This document shows, piece after piece, positions 16,637 to 23,830 of a stretch of 64,000 nucleotides of DNA. Positions within the stretch are counted from its first letter, which is position 1. Each line of letters opens with the position of its first letter. Position numbers and translations under genes: made by a program. The stretch comes from VRUE01 sp963698085 (lineage in GTDB: Bacteria; Actinomycetota; Thermoleophilia; Solirubrobacterales; 70-9), in assembly GCA_963698085.1 (NCBI GenBank), contig OY969122.1, positions 1-64,000 on the forward strand, in the 5' to 3' direction. The notes under the pieces were generated by a model. The model was not told where the DNA came from, searched no databases, and saw only the letters and a program-made list of their open reading frames with translations.

Positions 16637-18189
16637 CGCGGCTGGAAGGCGTACTCGAGCGAGTCGACGAGGGCCTCCCATGAGGCCTCGATGATGTTCT
16701 CCGAGACGCCAATCGTCCCCCACTCGCGCTCGCCATCGGAGGAGTCGAGCAAGACGCGCGTGATCGCGCCGGTCCCGTGGCTCTCGTCGAGGATGCGCAC
16801 CTTGTAGTTGGTCAGCTCGATGTCGGCAAGGTGTGGATAGCGGTCGGCGATCGCGCCGCGCAGGGCGGTGTCGAGCGCGTTGACTGGGCCGTTGCCCTCG
16901 GCGACTCGCACGTAGCGCTCGCCGTCGACCTTGACCTTGATCGTGGCCTCGGTCTCGACCGCGCCGTCGGCGCGCTTCTCGACCAGGACCTTGAAGCTCT
17001 CCAGCTCGAAGAGCGGCTCATAACGCCCCCCCTCGCGGCGCAGCAGGAGCTCGAAGGAAGCCGGCGCGGCCTCGTAGTGATAGCCGCGGTGCTCGCGCTC
17101 CTTGAGCCGCTCGACCGCGCTTGCCGCCTCGTCCTCGCCCAGGTCGAGACCGGCGCTCGCCGCCTGGCTGCGGATCGTCGCCTTGCCCGACAGCTCCGAG
17201 GCGAGGATCTCGCGCTGATTGCCGAGCAGCGCCGGGTCGAGGTGCTCGAAGGTGCGGGCATCGGCCTCGACACCGGCTGCGTGCATGCCGGCCTTGTGGG
17301 CGAATGCGTTGCGACCAACGTAGGGCTGGTCCGGGTTCGGCGTCATGTTGCAGAGCTCGTCCAGGTAATGGCTTGTCCGGGTGAGGCCGGTGAGCTTCTC
17401 CGGCGCGACCACATCGAAGCCCATCTTCAGCTGCAGCGCGGGCAGGATCGTCGCCAGGTTGGCGTTACCGCAGCGCTCGCCATAGCCGTTGACGGTCCCC
17501 TGCACCAATCGCGCCCCCGCTTCCACCGCGGCGAGTGAGTTAGCGACCGCAAGGCCGGCGTCGTCGTGGGTGTGGATGCCAACCTCGACGTCGCCGAGCG
17601 TCTCGAGCACCGCCGCGGTCGCCTCGGTGACAAAGGTCGGCAGGCTGCCGCCATTGGTGTCGCAGAGCGTGACGTTCTCGGCTCCCGCCTCCGCCGCGGC
17701 ACGGACGCATTCCAGCGCGTAGGCGGAGTCGTCACGGTAGCCGTCGAAGAAGTGCTCGGCGTCAAAGATCGGCCGCTTGCCACGCTCGCGGCAGAAGGCG
17801 ATCGAGTCGGCGATCATCGCCAGGTTCTCCTCGGCGGAAACCTTGATCACCTTCTCCAGGTGCAGCCCCCAGCTCTTGCCGACCAGGCAGACGACGGGAG
17901 CGAAGCTGTCGACCAGGACGCCGAGCGCCTCGTCCTCCTCGGCGCTGCGGTCGCGGCGGCGGGTCATGCCGAAGGCCGCGATCGTCGCCTGCTCCAGCTC
18001 GAGCTTCGCCAGTTGCTCGAACAGCTCCGCTTCCTTGGGGTTGGAGCTGGGAAAGCCGGCCTCAATCGTCTGCACGCCGAGCTCGTCAAGGGCGCGCACG
18101 ACTTTCAGCTTCTCGCCCACCGAGAGCGACATGCCGGGACCACCCATGCCGTCGCGCAAGGTGGTGTCGTAGAGCTTCACCTGTTCCAT
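16633..18189 (-). CDS. cimA: (R)-citramalate synthase
   Basis: Condenses pyruvate and acetyl-CoA to (R)-citramalate, the first step of the threonine-independent route to 2-oxobutyrate and isoleucine. The 518-residue protein has the HMGL-like TIM barrel starting YDTTLRDG (about 6-13), metal-binding HTHDDAG (about 206-212) and NGYGERCGN, then a LeuA-type allosteric dimer domain from about 390. Its length and TTLRDGMGGPGMSLS set it apart from LeuA, which is also present at 23,831. LeuCD and LeuB in the same block can process citramalate. The start chosen is ATG 18189; the region before it is intergenic. Confidence 0.88.
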   Translation of the reverse strand: MEQVKLYDTTLRDGMGGPGMSLSVGEKLKVVRALDELGVQTIEAGFPSSNPKEAELFEQLAKLELEQATIAAFGMTRRRDRSAEEDEALGVLVDSFAPVVCLVGKSWGLHLEKVIKVSAEENLAMIADSIAFCRERGKRPIFDAEHFFDGYRDDSAYALECVRAAAEAGAENVTLCDTNGGSLPTFVTEATAAVLETLGDVEVGIHTHDDAGLAVANSLAAVEAGARLVQGTVNGYGERCGNANLATILPALQLKMGFDVVAPEKLTGLTRTSHYLDELCNMTPNPDQPYVGRNAFAHKAGMHAAGVEADARTFEHLDPALLGNQREILASELSGKATIRSQAASAGLDLGEDEAASAVERLKEREHRGYHYEAAPASFELLLRREGGRYEPLFELESFKVLVEKRADGAVETEATIKVKVDGERYVRVAEGNGPVNALDTALRGAIADRYPHLADIELTNYKVRILDESHGTGAITRVLLDSSDGEREWGTIGVSENIIEASWEALVDSLEYAFQPR

Positions 18190-18244
18190 CTGTGCCTTTC
18201 GATACGAGGGAAAACCGGGTGTGCGCGCAGCGCTGCGCCAGCCG
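18190..18244 (-). other. ilvE-cimA gap with GC-rich palindrome and partial hairpin repeat
   Basis: Holds the perfect palindrome GCGCAGCGCTGCGC near 18221-18234. Next to it, ATACGAGGGAAAAC near 18200 resembles one arm of the hairpin family seen at 61724-61760. No T-run marks a clear terminator. Confidence 0.35.
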
Positions 18245-19186
18245 CTAGGCGGCAGGCGTAATTCGCCCGGTTGCCGCCTCGACGAAGTCAAGCCACTCTA
18301 GGTACTCCTCCGCCCGGCCGTGCAGGGCATCCTGGAACTTGGCCTGGATCACGCGGGTGATCTCGCCCGGCTCACCGAGCGGGTGGTCGTCGACCTCGCG
18401 CACCGGAACCAGCTCGGCCGCGGTGCCGGTAAGGAAGACCTCATCGGCGAGGTAGAGCTCGGCGCGGGCGATGCCGCGCTCCTCGACCGCGTAGCCGAGG
18501 TCGCGGGCGATCTGCACCACCGAGTTGCGGGTAATCCCGTCGAGGATCGCCGCCGTGTGCGGCGGGGTGCAGATCGTGCCGTCGCGGACGACGAAGACGT
18601 TCTCGCCGGAGCCCTCGGAGACGCAGCCATGCTGGTCGAGCAAAATCGCCTCGTCGTAGCCGGCGTTGGTCGCCTCGGTCTTGGCGAGGACCGAGTTGAG
18701 GTACTGGCCCGATGCCTTGGCGTGCGGGATCAGGCTGTCGCCCGAAATCGTCCGCCAGGAGGAGACCTTGGTGCGGATGCCGTGCCGCGAGCCCTCCTCG
18801 CCGAGGTAGACGCCCCAGGGGAAGGCGGCGACGATCACGTCGATTGGAGCGTCCGTCGCATACAGGCCCAGGTTGCCGTAGCCGCGGTAGGCAAGCGGGC
18901 GGATGTAGCAGGAGCCGAGGCCGTTACGGCGGATCAGCTCGTTGGTCGCCTCGCGGATCTCCTCCGCCGAGTAGGGCAGCTGGAAGTAGTAGAGCTCGGC
19001 GGACTTCTCCAGCCGCGCCAGGTGCTCGCGGTGGCGGAAGACCGCGGGGCCGCGCTCGGTCTCATAGCAGCGGATGCCCTCGAAGACGCCGGTCCCGTAG
19101 TGCAGGCCGTGGCTGAGGACGTGCGTCTTGGCCTCGTCCCAGGGCACGAACTCGCCGTTCTGCCAGATCAGCTCAGCCGTCTCCAT
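18245..19186 (-). CDS. ilvE: Branched-chain amino acid aminotransferase
   Basis: Fold-type IV PLP transaminase that makes Leu, Ile and Val from their 2-oxo acids. The 313-residue protein has HYGTGVFEGIR (about 29-39), IRPLAYRGYG (about 95-104), PLP lysine K157 in HAKASGQYLNS, EGSGENVF (about 201-208) and TGTAAELVP (about 257-265). It overlaps leuB by 14 nt, placing it in the leu operon. The D-amino acid transaminase branch of the family is less likely given the ILLDQHGCVSEGSGEN segment typical of IlvE. Confidence 0.95.
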   Translation of the reverse strand: METAELIWQNGEFVPWDEAKTHVLSHGLHYGTGVFEGIRCYETERGPAVFRHREHLARLEKSAELYYFQLPYSAEEIREATNELIRRNGLGSCYIRPLAYRGYGNLGLYATDAPIDVIVAAFPWGVYLGEEGSRHGIRTKVSSWRTISGDSLIPHAKASGQYLNSVLAKTEATNAGYDEAILLDQHGCVSEGSGENVFVVRDGTICTPPHTAAILDGITRNSVVQIARDLGYAVEERGIARAELYLADEVFLTGTAAELVPVREVDDHPLGEPGEITRVIQAKFQDALHGRAEEYLEWLDFVEAATGRITPAA

Positions 19187-20261
19187 CCTGCGAGAAGTAT
19201 GCCAGCACCGCGTCGGTCATTTCATCCGTGCTGACCGTTGCATCTCCGCCTGCCGCCAGGTCGGCGGTGCGCAGGCCGCGCTCGAGTACGGCGTCGACTG
19301 TCACTTCGATCCGCTCGGCCTCGTCCGGCCGGCCCAAGCCGTGGCGCAGCATCATCGCCGTGCTGAGGAAGGTGGCCAGTGGGTTGGCGATGCCCCTGCC
19401 GGCGATGTCGGGGGCGGAGCCGTGGACGGGCTCGAACAGGCCGGGAGCGCCGGCCTCGCCGAGGCTGGCGGAGGGCAGCATCCCCAGCGAGCCGGTGAGC
19501 ATCGCCGACTCGTCGCTGAGGATGTCGCCGAAGAGGTTCTCGGTGAGGATCACGTCGAACTCGACCGGGCGCGAGACCAGCTGCATCGCCGCGTTATCGA
19601 CGAGCAGGTGGTCGAGGGCGACGTCGGGGTATTCGACGGCGAGACCGCTGACCACCTCGCGCCACAGCCGCGAGGTCTCGAGCACGTTGGCCTTGTCAAC
19701 TGAGGTGACCCGGGGGGCTCGATCGCTGCCCTCAGCGCGCCGCTGGGCCGCCTCAAAGCCGGTGCGGGCGATGCGCTCGATCTCGCTCCGCGAGTACTCG
19801 CAGGTGTCGTGAGCGGAATCGCCGTCGCGGCCGCTGTCGCCGAAGTAGATGCCGCCGGTCAGCTCGCGCACGACCAGTAGGTCGGTGCCGGTGATGCGCT
19901 CTTCGCGCAATGGGCTGGCGGCGACCAGAGCCCGGCTCGGCCGCACGGGGCGCAGGTTGGCGTAGAGCTCCATTCCCTTGCGCAGCCCCAGTAGCCCTTG
20001 CTCGGGCCGTGGCGCGCTGGGATCGGTCGTGTCCCATTTCGGGCCGCCGACCGCCCCCAACAGCACGGCATCAGACTTCTTGCAGGCGGCGAGCACCTCC
20101 TCGGTGAGCGCGACGCCGTCGGCGTCGATCGAGGCGCCCCCGATCAGCCGCTCGTCGAACTCGAACTCCCCCAGGGCTTCAAGCAGGCGGCGGGCGGCAC
20201 TGACGATCTCCGGACCGATCCCGTCGCCGGGTAGCAGGACTATGTGCGGGGGGTCGCTCAT
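19173..20261 (-). CDS. leuB: 3-isopropylmalate dehydrogenase
   Basis: NAD-dependent oxidative decarboxylation of 3-isopropylmalate in leucine synthesis; it probably also handles 3-methylmalate from the CimA route. Marks in 362 residues are LLPGDGIGPEI (9-19), the substrate arginines in LRKGMELYANLRPVR, TVDKAN-like SVDKANVL (about 195-202), and ENLFGDILSDE (about 246-256) with metal-binding aspartates. TAGAGT (20276-20271) lies 9 nt before the start, right after a large stem-loop, so a second, internal promoter is possible. Confidence 0.96.
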   Translation of the reverse strand: MSDPPHIVLLPGDGIGPEIVSAARRLLEALGEFEFDERLIGGASIDADGVALTEEVLAACKKSDAVLLGAVGGPKWDTTDPSAPRPEQGLLGLRKGMELYANLRPVRPSRALVAASPLREERITGTDLLVVRELTGGIYFGDSGRDGDSAHDTCEYSRSEIERIARTGFEAAQRRAEGSDRAPRVTSVDKANVLETSRLWREVVSGLAVEYPDVALDHLLVDNAAMQLVSRPVEFDVILTENLFGDILSDESAMLTGSLGMLPSASLGEAGAPGLFEPVHGSAPDIAGRGIANPLATFLSTAMMLRHGLGRPDEAERIEVTVDAVLERGLRTADLAAGGDATVSTDEMTDAVLAYFSQDGDG

Positions 20262-20274
20262 CGCGCGGGCACTC

Positions 20275-20328
20275 TAGACGTGCCGGTGCCCAGGTGTCCA
20301 TATGGACCTCCCAGCACCGGCACGTCTA
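20275..20328. repeat. 54-nt stem-loop between methyltransferase and leuB
   Basis: Perfect 15-bp inverted repeat (20275-20289 and 20314-20328) around a 24-nt spacer that contains a smaller palindrome with core TCCATATGGA. The right arm includes the methyltransferase stop codon, and the left arm ends 13 nt before the leuB start. It may end or attenuate transcription or protect the 3' end of the upstream leu mRNA. There is no T-run. Confidence 0.7.
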
Positions 20329-21096
20329 CGCCGTCGCCTCGATGTTGAGGCGAACGTAGTCGAGAGTCAGTGGCTCGCCCGCCTCCTCCAGGACCGCCTC
20401 GGCGAACGGGCGCCGCAGCTCCTCGGGCAGCTGCGCCAGGTGCGGCCCGAGGGTGACGGTCGTGATGAACTCGAGCGGCTTGGCCGGCGTCACCGGCTTC
20501 GGCTGTAGCCAGCAGCGGGCCTCCGAGAAGCCGGCCCCTTGTAGCTTCGCCTCGGTCGCGTCCGGGGCGGCGAAGTTCCACATTCCGTCCATCCGCCCGA
20601 AGTGGACGGCGAACTCGGGGCGGGACATGGCGATGGCGATCGCTTTCGCGTACTCGGCCACGTTGCCTTCTCCCCCGCACTGGGCAACCAGCCGCCCGCC
20701 GGGGCGCAGCGCCGCGTGCAGGTGTCTGAAAAGGTGATCGTGGTTGAGGATCCAGTGGAAGGTGGCGGTCGAGAAGATCAGGTCCACCGGCTCGGCGATC
20801 TCGAGCTCCGAGAGGTCGGCGGCCAGATAGGTGACGCCGTCGCCCAGCCGCTCCTTCGCCTTGTCGATCATCGCCGCGGAGCCATCGACAGCGATGACAT
20901 GGCCATTCGGCACACGTTTGGCCAGCTCGGCGGTTACCCGTCCCGAGCCGCAGCCGGCATCGAGAACGGCCTCGTCGCCGCGCAGATCGAGCCGCTTCAG
21001 CACCTCCGTCCCCCATTCGAACTGGGGGTCGGAGACCTCGTCGTAAGTCTCGGCATCCCACTCGAGCGGGCCGGTGTTTATCGCCCGTTCGCTCAC
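20326..21096 (-). CDS. SAM-dependent methyltransferase, trans-aconitate methyltransferase-like
   Basis: Class I methyltransferase of 256 residues. The SAM site is VLDAGCGSGRVT (about 39-50), with AVDGSAAMIDKAKE for motif post I and DLIFSTATFHWI in the place where Tam has DLIFANASLQWL. The overall order resembles Tam, which methylates the tricarboxylate trans-aconitate; yeast Tmt1 also methylates 3-isopropylmalate. The GTG start overlaps the leuD stop by 4 nt. Position between leuD and leuB suggests it acts on an isopropylmalate or a dehydrated by-product of LeuCD, which is my inference. The general annotation is methyltransferase domain 25 type. Confidence 0.82.
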   Translation of the reverse strand: MSERAINTGPLEWDAETYDEVSDPQFEWGTEVLKRLDLRGDEAVLDAGCGSGRVTAELAKRVPNGHVIAVDGSAAMIDKAKERLGDGVTYLAADLSELEIAEPVDLIFSTATFHWILNHDHLFRHLHAALRPGGRLVAQCGGEGNVAEYAKAIAIAMSRPEFAVHFGRMDGMWNFAAPDATEAKLQGAGFSEARCWLQPKPVTPAKPLEFITTVTLGPHLAQLPEELRRPFAEAVLEEAGEPLTLDYVRLNIEATA

Positions 21097-21656
21097 AGCG
21101 CCGTCGTCGCCGGCCCTCGCTCGGCGCCGTCGGACGCCTCGAAGGCGTCGATCGCGGCGGCGTTCTCCAAGGTGATCCCAATGTCGTCGAGGCCGTTCAG
21201 CAGCCTGTGTTTGACGTCGGGCTCGATCTCGAACTCGAAGACGCCGGCAGCGCTGGTGACGGTCTGGTCGTCGACGTCGATCCGCGCTTCGCCGCTCTCT
21301 GCCACCGCCCGGCAATGATCCTCGTCGAGGATCACGGGCAGCAGTCCGACCTTGGTGCAGTTGACGTAGAAGATGTCGGCGAAGGAAGGGGCGATGATCG
21401 CCTCGAAGCCGAAATCCTCGAGCGCCCAGGGGGCGTGCTCGCGCGATGAGCCGCAGCCGAAGTTGCGGCCCGCGATCAGGATCGGGTTCGGCCGCAGCTC
21501 TATCTCGCCGTCGCGCAGCCAGTCGTAAAAGAGGAACTCGCCGAAACCGGTGCGCTCGACCCGCTTGAGGAACTGCTTGGGGATGATCTGGTCGGTGTCA
21601 ACATCTGCCCTGTCGAGGAACGACACCTTGCCCTCGATCACGTCAATCGGCCTCAT
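21093..21656 (-). CDS. leuD: 3-isopropylmalate dehydratase small subunit
   Basis: Swivel domain of isopropylmalate isomerase that completes the LeuC active site. The 187-residue protein has ADVDTDQIIPKQFLKR near the start and the substrate-binding loop GRNFGCGSSREHAPW (about 67-81). The ATG at 21656 lies 2 nt after the leuC stop, with GGAG at proper distance inside the leuC end. A TTG 12 nt upstream is possible but less good. The GTG of the methyltransferase overlaps its stop. Confidence 0.96.
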   Translation of the reverse strand: MRPIDVIEGKVSFLDRADVDTDQIIPKQFLKRVERTGFGEFLFYDWLRDGEIELRPNPILIAGRNFGCGSSREHAPWALEDFGFEAIIAPSFADIFYVNCTKVGLLPVILDEDHCRAVAESGEARIDVDDQTVTSAAGVFEFEIEPDVKHRLLNGLDDIGITLENAAAIDAFEASDGAERGPATTAL

Positions 21657-21658
21657 CC

Positions 21659-23044
21659 TCAGCTCCAATCCCTGATATCAACGAAGTGCCCCTCGACCGC
21701 GGCGGCGGCCGCCATCGTCGGGCTGACCAGGTGGGTTCTGCCGCCCTTGCCCTGGCGTCCCTCGAAGTTGCGGTTCGAGGTTGAAGCGCAGCGCTCACCC
21801 TCGATCAGGATGTCGGGGTTCATCCCCAGGCACATCGAGCAGCCCGCCTCGCGCCACTCGAATCCGGCGGCGCGAAAGACGTCGTGCAGGCCCTCTTCTT
21901 CGGCGGTTGCCTTGACCTGCTGTGAGCCCGGAACGACCATCGCCCGCACCGAGTCGGCGACGCGCCGTCCCTCAACTGCCGCAGCGGCCTCCCGCAGGTC
22001 CTCAACCCGTGAGTTGGTGCATGAGCCGATGAAGACGCGTTCGGGCTTGACCTCGGTCATCGGCGTGCCGGGCTCCAACGCCATGTATGCGAGCGCCCGT
22101 TCGGCCGACTCGCGATCGGCCGGTGACTCCATCGTCGCCGGGTCGGGAATGGAGTCGGTGACCTCGATCACCATCCCGGGGTTGGTGCCCCAGGTGACCA
22201 TCGGCGCAATGCCGGCGGCGTCGATCTCGATCTCGGTGTCGAAGCTGGCTCCGGCGTCGGTGGGCAGCTGCCACCAGCGCTCGAGCGTAGCGTCGAAGTC
22301 CTGCGGAGCCGCCACACGTCCCTTCACCCACTCGAAAGTGGTCTCGTCAGGCGCGATCATCCCGGCCCGACCGCCACCCTCAATCGTCATGTTGCAGACG
22401 GTCATCCGCCCCGGCATCGAGAGCGACTCGATCGCCGGTCCGGCGTACTCGACCGCGTGGCCGACCATGCCGCCGGTGCCGAGACGACCGATCGTCGCCA
22501 GGATCAGATCCTTCGGCGTCACCCCTGGACCCAGCTCGCCGGAGTAGAGGATGCGCATCGTCTTCGGTCGCTTTTGGACCATGCATTGGGTCGCCAGCAC
22601 GTGCTCGACCTCGGAGGTGCCGATGCCGAACGCGAGCGCGCCGAAAGCGCCGTGGGTCGAGGTGTGGCTGTCGCCGCAGACGATCGTCATGCCCGGTTGA
22701 GTGACTCCCAGCTCCGGCCCGATCACGTGGACGATGCCCTGCCGCTCTGAGCCCAGCGAGTAGATCGGTATCCCAAACTCCTCACAGTTGCGCTCCAGCG
22801 TTTCGACCTGGACGCGCGAGAGTTGATCGGCGATTAGGTTCGCCGCCTTGGTGCCGTCGGTCGGCACGTTGTGGTCGGCCGTGGCCAGGGTCCTGTCGGG
22901 CCGGCGCACCGGGCGGCCCGCCATGCGCAGGCCGTCGAAGGCCTGCGGTGAGGTGACCTCGTGGACCAGGTGCAGGTCGATGTAGAGCAGGCCCTCGGAG
23001 ACCTCGTGCGCGCTCCAGATTTTGTCGAACATCGTCTCTGGCAT
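21659..23044 (-). CDS. leuC: 3-isopropylmalate dehydratase large subunit
   Basis: Aconitase-superfamily [4Fe-4S] enzyme that isomerises 2- to 3-isopropylmalate with LeuD. The 461-residue protein has CGDSHTSTHGAFG, FIGSCTNSR (first cluster Cys) and GCSMCLGMNPD (the other two Cys). The length fits the bacterial LeuC type rather than the shorter archaeal type. The start directly abuts the XRE gene stop, and AGGAGG lies 6 nt before it, the best Shine-Dalgarno site in this block. Confidence 0.97.
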   Translation of the reverse strand: MPETMFDKIWSAHEVSEGLLYIDLHLVHEVTSPQAFDGLRMAGRPVRRPDRTLATADHNVPTDGTKAANLIADQLSRVQVETLERNCEEFGIPIYSLGSERQGIVHVIGPELGVTQPGMTIVCGDSHTSTHGAFGALAFGIGTSEVEHVLATQCMVQKRPKTMRILYSGELGPGVTPKDLILATIGRLGTGGMVGHAVEYAGPAIESLSMPGRMTVCNMTIEGGGRAGMIAPDETTFEWVKGRVAAPQDFDATLERWWQLPTDAGASFDTEIEIDAAGIAPMVTWGTNPGMVIEVTDSIPDPATMESPADRESAERALAYMALEPGTPMTEVKPERVFIGSCTNSRVEDLREAAAAVEGRRVADSVRAMVVPGSQQVKATAEEEGLHDVFRAAGFEWREAGCSMCLGMNPDILIEGERCASTSNRNFEGRQGKGGRTHLVSPTMAAAAAVEGHFVDIRDWS

Positions 23045-23662
23045 TTAGGACCTCCTGAGCCCGGCGGCAATCACGGCGAGGAAGCGCGTCGGCTCCCCGC
23101 CCTCGTTCTCGAAGTGATGCGGCAGGTCGGCGTCGAAGGTGACGCTGTCGCCGCTGGAAAGGTCATGGCGGGAGCCCTCGACGAAGAGCGCCAGCGTGCC
23201 CTCGAGGACGACGGCGGTCTCACGGCTGCCCGGCTCGTGCATCGGCGGGTCGCCGGGGCCCCCGGTCGTGGCGCCGGGCTCCAGCTTGTGCAGGGAGACG
23301 TCGGCGCGCTGTCCGGGTAGAGGCGGGGTCAGCTCCTCGAAGCGATGCCCGCCACGCTCATAGCGGCGGCGTTTTCCCGCTCGGCTGACGGCGACATGCT
23401 CGCCCTCGTCGAGGCGCAGCAATTGCGAGAGGGTCAGCTCCAGCCCCGCGGCGATCTTCTCCGCCACCGCCAACGTCGGGCTGGTCTCCCCCCGCTCGAC
23501 CTGGGACAGCATCGGCGCACTGACTCCGCTGCGCTCGGCCAAGTCGCGCAGGGACAACGCCATCGCCTCGCGCAGCGCCCGCACCCGGGCACCAAGCGAG
23601 GCAGTGCGGTCATCCGGTCCCGACGCCTTGGCGGGGCGTTTCTCAACCGTCGTAGATGCCAT
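23045..23662 (-). CDS. XRE-family regulator with C-terminal cupin domain
   Basis: Soluble DNA-binding protein of 205 residues. The helix-turn-helix (about 23-77) has LGARVRALREAMALSLRDLAE and SGVSAPMLSQVERGETSPT. A cupin domain (about 120-200) has PMHEPGSRETAVVLEGTLAL and HHFENEG, the two cupin motifs, likely to sense a small ligand. Being first in the run leuC-leuD-MT-leuB-ilvE and just after a 6-4-6 palindrome, it probably regulates its own operon. The ligand is unknown; a branched-chain intermediate is a guess. Such proteins elsewhere control amino acid or polyamine genes. Confidence 0.88.
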   Translation of the reverse strand: MASTTVEKRPAKASGPDDRTASLGARVRALREAMALSLRDLAERSGVSAPMLSQVERGETSPTLAVAEKIAAGLELTLSQLLRLDEGEHVAVSRAGKRRRYERGGHRFEELTPPLPGQRADVSLHKLEPGATTGGPGDPPMHEPGSRETAVVLEGTLALFVEGSRHDLSSGDSVTFDADLPHHFENEGGEPTRFLAVIAAGLRRS

Positions 23663-23669
23663 TACGCTT

Positions 23670-23685
23670 GTACGTTATCACGTAC
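23670..23685. promoter_or_regulatory. Palindromic operator candidate upstream of the XRE regulator
   Basis: GTACGT-TATC-ACGTAC is a perfect 6-bp inverted repeat with a 4-nt spacer, starting 8 nt before the regulator's ATG. Position and symmetry fit a dimeric HTH binding site for autoregulation. Confidence 0.6.
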
Positions 23686-23703
23686 GGGATCGATCTTGCC
23701 AGG

Positions 23704-23738
23704 TCTCGGTTTCCCGCCTATACGGCGGGTAAGTGAGA
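23704..23738. repeat. Intergenic hairpin family member C
   Basis: Arms TCTCGGTTTCCCGCC and GGCGGGTAAGTGAGA around TATAC. Nine bases next to the loop, CCCGCC plus outer TCTC, pair perfectly. It lies between the leuA stop and the XRE start and shares the ACTTWCCC...TAT...GGGWAA plan with 37369-37404 and 61724-61760. It may serve as a terminator for leuA. Confidence 0.55.
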
Positions 23739-23830
23739 GTTCGTTAGGCACATCGCGGACGCTGGCGGTTTTAGGTGCGCGGGTGGTGCGCTGGATGTGA
23801 CTCTTGTGTGGCGGCTTGGCGCCGAAGGGC

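Noticed and set aside
18190..18244. Full fourth copy of the hairpin family
   Set aside because: Only one arm and part of the loop match; listed as a possible half copy.
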